Shown here: positions 22,601 to 34,800 of the stretch, piece after piece
Layout: the number at the start of each line of letters is the position of its first letter
Position numbering within the stretch: the stretch's first letter is position 1
The notes under the pieces: generated by a model
What the model saw: only the letters and a program-made list of their open reading frames with translations
Databases searched by the model: none
What the model was told of the DNA's origin: nothing
NCBI GenBank assembly: GCA_013368315.1
Contig: JAACJM010000189.1
Location: forward strand, 100,923-164,922
Source of the DNA: Tetrapyrgos nigripes
Lineage: Eukaryota; Basidiomycota; Agaricomycetes; Agaricales; Campanellaceae
DNA length: 64,000 nucleotides
Direction: 5' to 3'
Made by a program: the position numbers and the translations under genes

Positions 22601-25358
22601 GACCTCCGAAGGTGGAAGCCCGAATGAATTTTTGAAGAGATAGTGGCATGTCTACTTGGGAGAGATGACGAGAAGTCGGGGAATTTCGAGGACGATCCTG
22701 AAGATGGTGTGTGCAGAACGACTATTCACGTTTCATGCCATTGACGCCAATAGGTTTGTAGCCTTCCTCTCGTTGGCTTGGCCCAGTGGGGCTCCTCCAA
22801 GGTCACTTAAACATCTTCGGTCGCTCTCCATTCGAACCTGTTTTGTTCACCCCTTAAGGTCACACTTCTCCACTGGTGTGAGGGTTCATGAAGGCCTCAT
22901 CGAGACTTTATGAGGGTTTCCGGTGTGACTTTGTCCTGATCATGATGGATGCGACAGAAACGTCGTCGCATCCACAAGTATTCGGCTCGTGGAAGGCAAC
23001 TGAGAGCATAATGTGAGCAAGTCAACATTGAGCACGTCGAAGACGCTGTACATATGTACTTTTAGTCAAAAAGTCTCTCATATATATGTTTTCAATGTCT
23101 TCTTCTCAAACACCGTTCCGTTCCACCAAAGCAACTTCGCTCTGCGACGTCTCATCCTGAGATGGCTCGAAAGCTGAACGCTGAAATCTGGAGAGACAAC
23201 TAGATCCCGTCACCCCCGGAGCCTCCGAGTTGAGGTAAACAGAAGGCTCGGACACGTCTAGTCTCGCCGGTAGAAGGAGACGGGCATGTGAACGGTTTGA
23301 AGCATGGTTTTGGAGTGTTACGGGGATGAGGTGACTATACTCCCTGGACTGGCAAACTTGACTGACGTTCCTTGAGGATATGTACATTAGACCAGGGAGG
23401 CTCCCGGGTCTTTGTGGACACTAACGGGAGTGGAGTCTGCACCTCATCTCTAAGTCAAGGTCATTGGTTGACATCGTTTCAAGAAAATTGCTCTCGCTTC
23501 AAGCCATGCTGTCAAGGAGGTCATATGGGTTTGATAGTCGACCGAGTTCGATACACATATAAGAAATGGAAGGCTCGACTTCAAGACTCGAAGGATGCAC
23601 GACACGTCTGACACACGTCCATATTTCTTGGAGAATGTTTGAGGTGGGGAAATTTGGGGCGTTCTTCCTCTCCCCAAAAGATCCACCTGGACCCTGAAAA
23701 CTTGCGAGTCGCCGCTCGAATGCTTGCCGTCAAATAGTCTAGTTGCCGATCACAAAGTTTCGGCCACCTGGAATCGGACTCTAGTGAGTCTACAGACTAC
23801 AGTCTGACCTGGTATGTTAGCTACGCCGTCACTACAGATAGTAAACATTTGTTGCCAGAAAATAGAATCTCAGATGGATCAGTGAGTGGTCTGCGTAGCA
23901 AAGCCAAGGTGCCACTTCGTTACCAGTGACTGACAGGCGTAGCTATTCAGATATTCAAGGGTCAAGCGGAGAGCCGGAACTGAGCTTAGGTATCTAGAGC
24001 ACCGTGAATTGGCGTTAGGGACAGCCTTGGGGAGCTGAAGACCGACGACAGATAGGTACCAGTGAGTTGGAATCAACAACTCTATGGAGCTTGACATGAA
24101 TGCACAACCGCATAAGACACTGAGATGGAAGAACCAGTAGTCATCAAACAATCAAGAGATGCAGTGGGCATAGCACAAGGTTTGGGGCTCTTGGGTGGCA
24201 ACGGTCACAAGAACGAGGAAAAAGATATAATTATGCGGAATCTCCTGCCACTCAGAGCGAATACTCATTGAAATTCCAGCCAAAACAAGCAGAGCCCTGT
24301 ATCAATAGCATTTAAAACTTTCAATGAGGTTTGACCGGGCTTTGTACCAGCGATAAGGAATGTTGGAGTGTGGTCAACAGAGAAGGCGAGTCCTTCAGAG
24401 ATAAATCTTTGTACTAATAGATGGGTGCATCATAGAATCAAACTGGCGATGGCAGCACCGAGTAATTAAGCGACCATCGAGCTCTGCGGTCTCGAAATGA
24501 ATAACTGTCACCTTGAAAGAGCGTGTTAGGATAAAAATAGTGTCGGTAGTGCCGGTATGTAGAAATATTCTTGTCAAAGAAAGAAAGAAGAAGACATCGT
24601 GCACTTGGAAGTTTCAAGTCAACAAGTAGTAGACCTGACAGACGTAGGACATGAGATGGCATGCCTTCTTTGCCTCCCAGAACTAGTTTGTGTGTGCCAG
24701 GTCGAAAGATATTGGCATCTTGTCGATATCGAATCCAGAGGAGTAGTAGAGTAGCTAAGCACGTATAACCGAAAAAACCACTCCTGTCCACGGCCATGGT
24801 GATGCGGCCTTCAATGGTCAACCTGTCCAGCAGAAAATCTGAAAAATGAGCTGTCGTCAATAAGACTCCTGAACTCGCGGCTAGCGCTAGGAGAAGTGAT
24901 ACTGAAACACTCGCACCACAAAGGCAAGTTAGTTTTGATTGAGCGAAATACCACCTTAGTAAGGTTAAGATAGAGGGAGGAGCAAGCCAAGAGCAAGCAG
25001 TTCACGCTGGGAGTGGAATAAAGCAAGAATTGTTTGGAGACCAAAGCCTTCGGCCTCAGATCCAAACGTTAGCACACTCTCGCGACGTCCACTGTCTCAT
25101 CTGGCATCCGGCGTACCAAACCCAACTTCTGCTGCTACTAGAAGAGCCATTATTCCTCTTTACTGCGCTCATGGTCAGACTAGGAGGTTTCTGGATCGCA
25201 GCAACAAAGGGGCTATCTCATTCATGATTCATCGGATACGCAAGAACATGTCACTGATTAAGCGTCAATTATCCGAGTACTCTCTTCTATAATGTCTCTG
25301 CAAGCAGTCCGTCATTTCTCGGCCAATCTTTCAATCTCCCTCAACTTTCCAAGCTACT
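19618..25358. other. Long gene-poor interval with decayed coding traces
   Basis: About 5.7 kb upstream of both the minus-strand ALDH7 gene and the plus-strand monooxygenase. No intact gene could be supported. Two minus-strand stretches look like former coding sequence: 21575-21840 (listed separately), and 24440-25065, with hydrophobic frames (FFGYTCLATLLLLWIRYRQD, then a Leu-rich stretch) resembling fragments of a membrane protein but interrupted and without a family match. A near-perfect TGGATTGGAA duplication lies at about 20803-20822. Confidence 0.45.
21575..21840 (-). pseudogene. Possible coding remnant, unidentified
   Basis: Minus-strand reading gives GEVLVAFVTEGAGICRAIGR followed by KLLDAKHYDGLEVFSPTDIK and AVGIYIRETA-stop (tca at 21575-21577), with amino-acid composition typical of globular protein. 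Upstream, in shifted frames, FEGTDALLASFEKIARLKGG and, near 22020, an ATG-led stretch with HGMILVANESDLEKVEVLSE are visible. The pieces are not in one frame and the implied introns are too short or absent. I do not recognise the family. It may be the 3' end of a dead gene. Confidence 0.35.
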
Positions 25359-26903
25359 ATGCGTATCATCATCATTGGAGGAGGAATAGGCGGTCTTGCT
25401 ACCTACCACGCTCTCCAAAAAAGCTTGCCCTCATCTACTATCATTGATGTATTCGAGGCTCATCCTTCTGCCTTGACTACGAACGGACTCATAGGCGGTG
25501 GTCTCTCTTTTGCTCCCAATGGCCAGCGTGCTCTCTCTTCTATATCGCCTTCTGCCCTCTCCTACATCCATGCTCGTGGCTACGCTCATCCCAAGGTCAC
25601 TTTCCGTAACAGCTATGGCGGGATGGTCTGTCAAATGCCTTTTGGATCCAAGGAGAAGTACAGTTTTGACCAGTTCATGTGCCCACGAGCTGTCATCCAC
25701 GAAGCCCTGCTCCTCGAAGACAATATGGACGAAAGAGTCAATTGGAACAAGCGAGTGAAGAGGGTTTACGAGACTGCGGATTCTGTCAAAGTGGAATTTG
25801 ACGATGGAACTATTGAAGTTTGCGATCTCCTCATTGGATCTGATGGTGCTCGCAGTGTGTGTCGCAATGCCTTGTATGGCGAAGAATATGCATCCCAATA
25901 CGAGTACGTCTTCAGTTTCTCTGTTTTTTTTTGTACAGCTGCTGACTCACCTTTGAACAGTGGTATGACTGGCGTCGGCGGTTTCATTCCTATCCCGTCT
26001 CTCTCTCCTTCTATCCAGGAGGGTATCCAAAAGGAACCTCAAGCCATCATCATAAGCCAAAATGGTACATTTGGATTGTCCAAGTGTTCCCATCCTTCGG
26101 ATCCCATCCAGAGGGTCCTTTGGTTCTGTTCCTTCGAAATCAGCCCACCTCCATCGCGTACATCCCCGCCCATTGAACATCTGGAAGGACTTTTGGCTCG
26201 GTACGGCGATTGGAAATCGCCCTACGACCCATCTCCCTCTACTGGTCTCGTTCGCGAGGTTCTTACCAAGGCATGTGAGGATGGCAACAACAAATGGCTC
26301 ATCCTCCCTAGATGGTTTACCCCTATCTTACCCCACTGGACATCTCTTCATGGTCTTTCTGAGACGGGATCGGATGGTGTTGCGACAGGTTCAGGAAGGA
26401 TTATTCTGTTGGGTGACAGTGTGCACTCGATGCCACCTGAGTCAGTATTTCTTTCTTTTCGTCGGTTACCGATGCTGACCATGGTCCTTCTCTACAGCGG
26501 CGCTCAGGGAGTATCTTGTGCAGTGGAAGATGCCCTCGCTCTTGCATTGATACTCAAGCGTTACCCCAAAGTCACAACGGAAGAGATCAAGAATGTTGCT
26601 AGAGCTTACGAAGATATCCGAAAATATCGTGTTAACAAAATCCTCGCTGAAGCAAAGGGCCGTGCTGATAGAAAGCGGGAGGGGAGTTACTTGAGCCTCA
26701 AAATCAGGGAAACGGCGATGTATATCCTGAGTGAGCTTCATTTTCGTCAATTTGTTTTTTTTTCTTTCCTTTCAGTATGTCGTGGAGTGCTCATTGATTG
26801 ACGATTCGTTACTACATCCGCAGGTTGGCTTCCCGAAGGTTTCCTTAACGACGAAGTGTTTGGGCACGATGTTGAAGCCGAAGTAGTGAAGTATTTTGCT
26901 TAG
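25359..26903 (+). CDS. FAD-dependent monooxygenase (class A flavoprotein hydroxylase-like)
   Basis: A 445-residue flavoprotein of the family that includes salicylate hydroxylases, using FAD and NAD(P)H to hydroxylate small, often aromatic, substrates. Exons are 25359-25903, 25961-26440, 26498-26730 and 26824-26903. The N-terminal dinucleotide fold MRIIIIGGGIGGLATYHALQ has the GxGxxG signature. DLLIGSDGARSVCR is the DG motif, and GDSVHSMPP (ending its exon) then DGAQGVSCAVEDALALA is the GD motif. The end is WLPEGFLNDEVFGHDVEAEV, then VKYFA-stop. The reading frame is clean across all introns. No signal peptide is seen, so probably cytosolic. Neighbours give no pathway context: about 5.7 kb of gene-poor DNA lies upstream and 1.6 kb downstream. 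Substrate unknown. Confidence 0.9.
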
Positions 26904-28525
26904 ACAACCTAGGGCTATGTGCCAACTTGAAGCTCTTGTGATACCAAACGTACATGAATACCTACCGACTTACTACTGTATGATGTACTGGAACAATTCA
27001 TAGAATAATCACATCATTGTATTGGGTTTTCGACGTTGAAAAGCGTAAGAAAAGGCACCGTAAAGAAGGGTAACGGTAAAGACAACCCGTCTACTGAGTG
27101 CGTCACCACAGCTTTGATGTGGCACCAAAAATGATGTGCGCTTTGCTTCTGCTTGCTACAGGGCATTTAGATATGTATCAAGCCGTCGAAATCGTATCAT
27201 TGTAGGGGTTTCTATTTTCCGAGCCTCGCAACATTTGAAGAGATGCATCGTCAACGTTTTAAAAATCACAATGAGTTGGCGGAGCCAATTTAATGATCCT
27301 TTCAACACGAGCTGAAGCTGACATCGACTGCGGCTTCGAGGTTGCACATAGTTCTGAATGCTTCATCTGATTGCTGATCTGTGCAACAAGGTTTTCGTGG
27401 ACCGAAATGATGGCTCATGCCTCAAGAAAAGAAAAACACGAGATCGGAGGATTGGACCCCACCGCTCAGCGCTCATCGAACTCAAATTCATGATTGATTA
27501 GAGATAATCAAGAACATTTCTGGATCGGCGCAGCCTTCTCGCATTGGAAAGCCAAAGCATTCACGAGCTTCTTGAGATTCCGAATTCACTCCGAACACCT
27601 CCATCAAGATCCATTGCTGGCGGATCATCGAATGTATAGCAAGAGTCCACGTACAATATCACACAAGGCCTCTTGACTCAGTATACTCAATCCAAGTATT
27701 ATAAGTGCATCAGATCAGGAAACATCGTTTGAGTCGAAGGTCTTTTTTTTGTATTTGATGAGTGATGCGATACTATAAGTAACAAGCTTAAGGTTCAGCT
27801 CTCAACCATGTATGCGGTACAAATGCATCGTACAATAGTGGCGAGACCTCGAGGTCATTTAAGCTTACTGTGACTAGGTGAACAAAATAGGACGACGTGA
27901 GTGATCAATGAATAGTACACAAGCTGGAGTCGTTTTCAAACTGGAGGTCGTTCAGGGTGCGGTAAATCGGCCAGAATAACCGGTTGGTTACCTCCAGGTT
28001 CGAAATGATTGTAGCCACCTCGAGGTCGGAGACATTTTCTGGCCGACCAATTGCCTGTCAGCCTTCTACTCATTCCTGGATGAATTGAATCCAGTCACTG
28101 CCTAGCTATAGTTCGATTCTTATTAACACGTCGGAGCTTAAGTACAATGAGCAACAATTTTGTCGACACTCGAACAACTCGAAAGTTTAAGCACTGTACT
28201 TCGATTTTCCAAAATTCTTCCAAGTACTAAGCAATGTAGCGACATTGCCGTCTCAGTTCGTGATGTTGCAGATTATGGCTATTTCCCGAGGTCTTGCTGC
28301 TCGAGAGTCAGGACGGGCGGCAAGCGGGGTAAATCTTAAGATTATTCTTATTTCACGAGTAAGTTGTTTGAGATGCACAAGATCCTAGGAATCCAGTCTG
28401 ATAGAAGACTTGAAGCCTGAACCTCTGAAGACCTGTAAAGAGAGAGTGATAATGGTCTAGATAAGTTAAGATCAAGCGCTGAAAAGGTGGTCACTTCAGT
28501 TTGCGTGACTTGGAAGTCAAAGTAT
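26904..28525. other. Intergenic, nothing recognised
   Basis: About 1.6 kb between the monooxygenase stop and the initiator tRNA. Only short open frames without motifs are present. AT-rich stretches with T runs (for example near 27746) occur but no gene or repeat family is recognised. Confidence 0.5.
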
Positions 28526-28597
28526 AGCAGCATGGCGCAGTGGTAGCGCGCGGGGCCCATAACCCCGAGGTCACTTGATCGAAACAAGTTGCTGCTA
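28526..28597 (+). tRNA. Initiator tRNA-Met (CAT anticodon)
   Basis: A 72-nt intronless tRNA with 7-bp acceptor stem AGCAGCA/TGCTGCT and discriminator A. The anticodon stem-loop is CGGGGCCCATAACCCCG with anticodon CAT. Three features mark it as the eukaryotic initiator rather than the elongator: the A1:U72 pair, the run of G:C pairs next to the anticodon loop (GGG...CCC), and a T loop that starts with A instead of T (ACTTG-ATCGAAA-CAAGT). A Pol III terminator TTTT lies at 28603-28606. It is convergent with SET1, whose stop is about 300 bp away. Confidence 0.95.
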
Positions 28598-28602
28598 GTT
28601 TG

Positions 28603-28606
28603 TTTT
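28603..28606 (+). terminator. RNA polymerase III terminator of tRNA-iMet
   Basis: First run of four T residues downstream of the tRNA, five bases after its 3' end, as expected for Pol III termination. Confidence 0.75.
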
Positions 28607-28898
28607 ACTCTCTCGGTTGTTGGCAACATCAACGTTTCTCATTTTGCGCACAGTTAGTAGTAGACCTGGTTTATAACAATACCAATACATAAGAAAGCGC
28701 TTTGGGTCGGATATGCAAATAATGTACTGGTGCAGATGTATGCAGGGAAATGGCACAGTAAAGGAAACAGAGAGCAAAGTAGACTGAGATAGGAAACAGA
28801 GATGATGCTATGACACAGACGACAGACAGAAGAACCAAGAGATGAAGAACAAAAGAATGAAAGAAAATGTAATAATGTAGACAGCATGCAAGAAGTAT

Positions 28899-31800
28899 TA
28901 GTTGAGGAAACCACGACATTTTGCAGATCCACAAAGACAGGGAATCTTGTCTTGCTCGAAAGGAAAATGGTAGTCTGAATAGGTGAATCATTAGCCATAG
29001 GATTCTACATCCGCTATAACCCATACTAGACTCACCGTACGTGATTTCGTCCCCCAGCTCGATATCCTGTTTGGCGTATATGACAATCTTTTTCTCTCCA
29101 CTGATTGTGATGATCTTTGCTGTACAATTGGGATCACAAGAATGGTTGATCAGCCGCCTGGAAACAATACACGTCAGTTGGTGACAACACTGAAGACCAC
29201 ATGGTCATACCCAAGATTGCCCTTCTTTGTAGCATCCACCACCAAATCCTCGTCGATACGGAACAGATAGCTGCTTCCAATCCCCTGCCGCTCATACGTC
29301 TTCTCCCTCTTATCCGCAACCTGCGCGCGAATAACCTCTCCAACGTACTCGATAACCATTTCTCCCCGCGAGATCCTTTCCATAGCGTATAAACCCCAAT
29401 CGTGAATCGGAGAACGCGCAAAACGTAGGTGTTTCTTCCTCGTCTGCAATTGATTAAACTTGAAGCTAAGTTCGTTCGCTGTTTCTCCCTTTGACAATGC
29501 CACCGCTCTTTGCACCATGTTGATCTCCTCAAGACCCTGGGCCCTACGACGAGCATTAGCACGATTGGAACGCGATGACGTCACCGCCTGGTTTGTTGGT
29601 TCTTCGACTGGATCCTTTGCGACGACCTTGTTGGTGTTTCGGGCCTGGTACTGTGCAACGTACGCGGCCTTCTCGGCATGAGTGATCTTGTAGTAGCCTT
29701 CAGATCTGGCTGAACCGGTGAGATGTCGGCGAGCAGAGGGTAGGTTACTGTCAACGGGCTCGGGTTCGGCTGGCTCGGATTCTGGCTGTGGCTCTGCGCC
29801 TAACAGTGCAAGTTTAGCGTAGTAAAGGTCTTCGTCATCATCACAGATACCAAACTCAACAGGAGGAGGTGTAGGAGGAGGTGTCGTGAGGCGTCTAGAG
29901 ACTGGCGAAGATTCTCGTGAAGGAGAAAGGGACGAATCCATGCCTGCCACCTGTAGCTGAACAACAGCAGGAATGTCGTAGTCCATGTCGTCTGGGAGGA
30001 TGACATCCACTGCCTGGCCTTTCTTGGCGGCTTTCTTCTTTGTCTTCGGCTCTTTCTTTTTCTTCTTGACGTCGAGCGCCTCTCTTTTTGGCTTTTTCTT
30101 GACTGGCTCCTCCCCTTCGGGTTCGAGTTCGGCAGACAAAGGCCGTTTCTTGCTAACGACGTCTTCAGCACCGGCAACCGTACCATCGTCCTCTGATTCC
30201 ACTTCGAATTCCTCTTCGACAATCTTCTTTGCTTTCTTCTTCAAGGGCTCTTCTTCCTCTTCTTCTTTGCTGGCTCTTCCTCCTCCTCCTTCTCCTTCAC
30301 CTCTTCATGACCCTGGTCCTCCTCTTCCAGTACCACTTCAGAAACCTCGGGGACAACCTCAACGACTTTCTTCTTCTGCTTCTTGAAAGACAACCCAGAC
30401 AATCCTTGGGAAGACTTTGATTGCGTAGATCTCTCTGGTGCTTGCAATTTGTCCCCAACACTTCTATTTTCTTCGACCAAACGACCCATGGTGGCTACTA
30501 CGACACTCTGCATGATATCTGCCTCGAGCGTCCTCTTGAGATCTTTGATCAAGATGTGCTGTGCTTGTTCGAGCATTTCATCATCGTCCCAAGTAGTCTT
30601 CGTCTTTGGTGCTTGCTTGACAATGGCTGTGACGGGTCGAAAGGCAAGCTGAGGTTTAAGGCTAGTGACCCAACGTTCTGCTCGCCTCGCTGTATCGCTT
30701 GCTGTGAACGTGACGTAGAGACCTTTTGAAGATTTGAGAACCTGTGATTGGACAACGAACGATGTCAAAGCCGAAAACATGTATAAGTAGAAAAGGAAAC
30801 GCACCTTGTCAACAGGGAAAGTACTGAAGAATTCTAGCACCTCGTCTTCCCTAATATTGCGCGGTAGTTGTCCTCCACCCTCTCCTTCAACCTTGAGATG
30901 GTCCATCCCATTCTTCATCAGCTCGGCTACTACCTCGTCCTCACTCTTCTCCCAGCTCTTTGGCATTATTGGACCAGACGGAGAGGGGCTACGACTGCTG
31001 CTACGACTGCTGCGTGAACTCCCAGCCAGACGACGTTGCATGTACTTGGTGACATAGCCTCCGTATGACCTTCTCCCTCTATCTCTACTTCGATCACGAG
31101 GACTTCGTGCTCGATGATACCTATCGTTGTCCCTGCTCCGATCTCGGTAGTGAGAAGACCTGTATTTGTCTCGGTCCCTACTCCGGCTACGACTGAGACT
31201 TCTCCGGCCTCTCCAGCTTCTTCCTCTATCCCAGTCTCTATCGTTGTCCCGACCTTTTCTCTCTCTGCTCCTGCTTCGGCTTCTAGTTCTGCTACGGCTC
31301 TTCTCTCCTCTCCGTCCTTCCTTATCCCGATCATGTTCCTTTTCCGTACTCTTAGGACCATCCACTGGCATCGGAGTCGAGTCACCACCATCTACAGGTC
31401 CTAGCTTTTTCACTGTAGCCCTAGCTTTTGCTAACAACGGAGGCATTTTCCTAACAGATATCATAGGTTCTGCATGGATTGTGGGGTTCGAAGTCAACAT
31501 CGTTGCAGCCCGTGGATTTGGCGGCAAAGGGTGATTCATAGGCTTAGTAGGTATACCATTGCTAACCCGTGGAGGAAGATTTGGATTGGAACGTAAAGGT
31601 GTACTCGAAGAAGGATGTGACGGTGTCGCACCATTTTGAGGATGTGGAGAAGTCGAGGGAGCAAAAGTCGGTTTTAGCGGTAAGTGATGGAGAGGGCGGA
31701 CATTTACAGTTTGGGGTTGAGAAGAAGTTGATTGAGAAGGTTGTTGAGGCAGGGGACTTTGGCCGTGTGCAACTGCTGTAGACGAAGATTGAGAGGACTG

Positions 31801-34800
31801 GCCTGACTTCCATGACTGAGAACCAGCCGGCGTCGTATGTGAGGGATTGCTAGGGTGCACTGGTGTCTGCCCAACTGATACCACCGTACTAGGTGTCATC
31901 AAGCCAGCAGATTTCGCGCCAGAACCAGCATTAAGAGCTGCATTCGGACCCAGTTTTTCCCTTTTTCTTCGTAACTCCAGCTCCTTCGTCGCAGCTTTGC
32001 AAATGAGACCTTCGGGGTCTAGTACAGCACCAATTTCCTCTCCTTCACCTGTCCTGACTCCTCCACCCCAGGGTCTTTTCTTTCCGTTTTCCTTCTCGAC
32101 ACATTTCTTGGCTTCTTCGTGGCTAGAAAAGCGTATGAACAGTACTCCTAACGGACTGCCATTCTCTTTGCTGATCTGAGGCTCAAAACCGACGTGAGTG
32201 CCGTACTGACTGAAATGCTCTCTAAGTAAACGGGTTTGGGCAAGGATGCCCACGTTGGTGATCAGGACACAAGTTGAGGGAGGAGGACCAGTCGAGAATT
32301 CGGGGTCATACTGATATAGTACGAGCAACACAGTCGGGTAGCATTTGCAGCAAAGTACGTTTTGCAATTTAAGGTGCAGTGTTTGACGAGAATAGGTAGA
32401 GAGTTGTAAGAAAGCAGTCAGTAGTTATACAAAGCAAGAAAGCAAAACGCAACGTAAAAAGAGTAATTTGAGAAAGGAAGAGAATGGAGTTACTCACATC
32501 GTACTTCGTCTCATAAAAAGTCGTCCTCAGCTTCCTAGACCCAGCACCCGACATATTGGGTTTTCGAGGATCCTGCGGCACAGGTTTCTTCTCAATCACC
32601 CAATACCCCTTCTCTTCGTCATCTCCCACTGGTGATAAAGGATCCTCGTTGGCCGTCGACGTTGATACCGTAGGAGCGGTTCCATTTGCTAACGAAGCAG
32701 AAAAAGGTCCCGACCCAGACCCAGATCCAGACCCAAGAGCTTTCTCAGGCACCCACACCCACTCCCCATCACACAGAACCTCTCCTTCATACCGTAAAAG
32801 TATCTCCTTTCCTTTCCCCTTCCCCTGTGTCCTCATTTCCTTCGCCCTTTCCTTGGCCTTCCACTCTTCTTCCTCTTGCTTCTCCTTCTCCTTCTCTGCA
32901 GAATCCTTCTTTTTCTCCTCTTCTGGATCGCCTCGACTTGCACCTTCACCTTGACCTTCACTGTCAACATCCATCTTATCACCCTCCTCTCTCTTCTCGT
33001 CCTTCTCCTGCTTTTCATCCATATCCACATCCATACCCACACTCTCCTTCTCCTGCTTCATCCATATCCACATCCATACCCACACTCTCCTTCTCCTTCT
33101 CCTTTCCCTTTCCCTTCTCCTTCTCTCTCTGCTCCTTAATCGCAGCAAATAGTACCTCATAATAATCTGGACCCTTCACTCTCCTCGCTACACTTCCCAA
33201 CAACAGCCCAAGCCCAGTCTCATCACTCTTCTCATCTTCCATCCTATCCGGTCTCTTGCCCTTCGTCCCAGGCTTGACACACTCCCTCCTCAACATCTCT
33301 TTCTCCTTCTCTCTCTCATTCCTCGCTTCTCTTTCCCTTTCTCTATATGCTTCTTTTGCTTCTCTTTCTCTATCACCCTTCTCCACAGAAAACGGCAAAA
33401 CAAAAGGTAACGTCGCATCAGATACAACCTTATATGTCCGACCAAACTCTGTCGAGTATTCTGACCGAGGGGGAGGCCATGATGGGAGTGGTGGTGGTGG
33501 TGGTAGTGCGACGGGTTTAGGTTTCGGTGGTGGTGGTGGTGGTAGCGGTTGAGACTGGGACGACTGAGCTTGATGTGAAGAAGACGTAGACGGTTCAGAG
33601 GGAGTAGGCGGTCGTATTGCTGTTCCTTGTTGAGGCGTCAAACTGCGAGATGGGCCAATACTGGAATGGGCAGGTATCGATGATGGAAAGGCATGTATAT
33701 GACTCGAACTTGGAGGCCGAGGAGGTAGAGATGAGGGCCATGAGGACGAATACGACGTTGAAGAAGATGAAGACGATGGTGCTATTGAAGATGAGGTGGA
33801 TATGTGCAACGATGAGGATGATGACGGTGATGCTGAGGGCGGAGGTCGTGAAGGTCCTGCTTGAGCAGTGAATACTGGAGGTGAAGAAGAAGGAGCATGA
33901 GAGTCGTCTGGTGGAGGAACCGGTGGTGGTGGTAATGAAGGGGGAGGTGGTGGTGGTGGCGGTGAACCTCGTGGTTCTGGTGGATGTGACCGTGATCCAG
34001 AACCTGAACCTGACGGCTGGGAAGAAGAAAGAACCGACGTCTGCGATGATGAGACTGACGGCTTCGCTGGCAGACTAAAATGAATCGTAGACCCCGATCC
34101 TGAAGGTAAACCCAGCGATACTCCGGGTCTCAGAGTGGAATGCAGTTCAGGAGTAGAAATTGCTGAAGATCCAGCCGAAGATGATACAGCGTCTAAGGGT
34201 AGTGATTTGGCTTTCGACGTTTGCATCTGCTCTTGTAAAGGTGTAGCTGCCACAGGTTTGATAGGCTGTGGAAGAGCGATGGAAATCGTCTGATGAGTTG
34301 GTAGCGTTACTGAAGGCGGTGGTATTGGAGGTGGTTCTGACGCAGGTTGTGGAGGAGGTGGTGGAGTTGATGAAGGTGGTGGTGGTGGTGGTTCTGAAGG
34401 AGGTTGTGAAGACGGTGGGGGTGGGGGTTCTGAAGGAGGTTCTGAAGACGGTGGGGGTGGAGGTGCTGAAAGAGGTTCTGTAGGTGGTGGTGGTGGTGGA
34501 GGTGCTGAGGATGGAGGAGGAGGGGGTGGATCTGATATTGGAGGTGGTGGTAAGCTTGGAGGTGCACTTAAAGGTGCTGGTGGTATTGGTTGCGAAGACA
34601 CGTCATCTAAAGGCGGAGGTGGTGGTGGTGAAGATATTGAAGTCGGTTTCGGTGGAAGTCCACTTGGTGGAGGCGGAGGTGATTGATTTGAGGGTCCAGG
34701 AGGAGGTGGGCCAGACGGCGGCGGTGGAGGCGGAGGTTCATAACTTGGCTCAGGCGGAGGTGGTGGTGGTGGTTGTGAATTCGACTTATTCATAGCTTGT

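Noticed and set aside
29985..30386. Phe/Ser-rich 133-codon frame on + strand
   Set aside because: Antisense shadow of the Lys/Glu-rich linker of SET1; similar shadows (Val/Gly- and Leu-rich) occur opposite its polyproline and RS-like regions.
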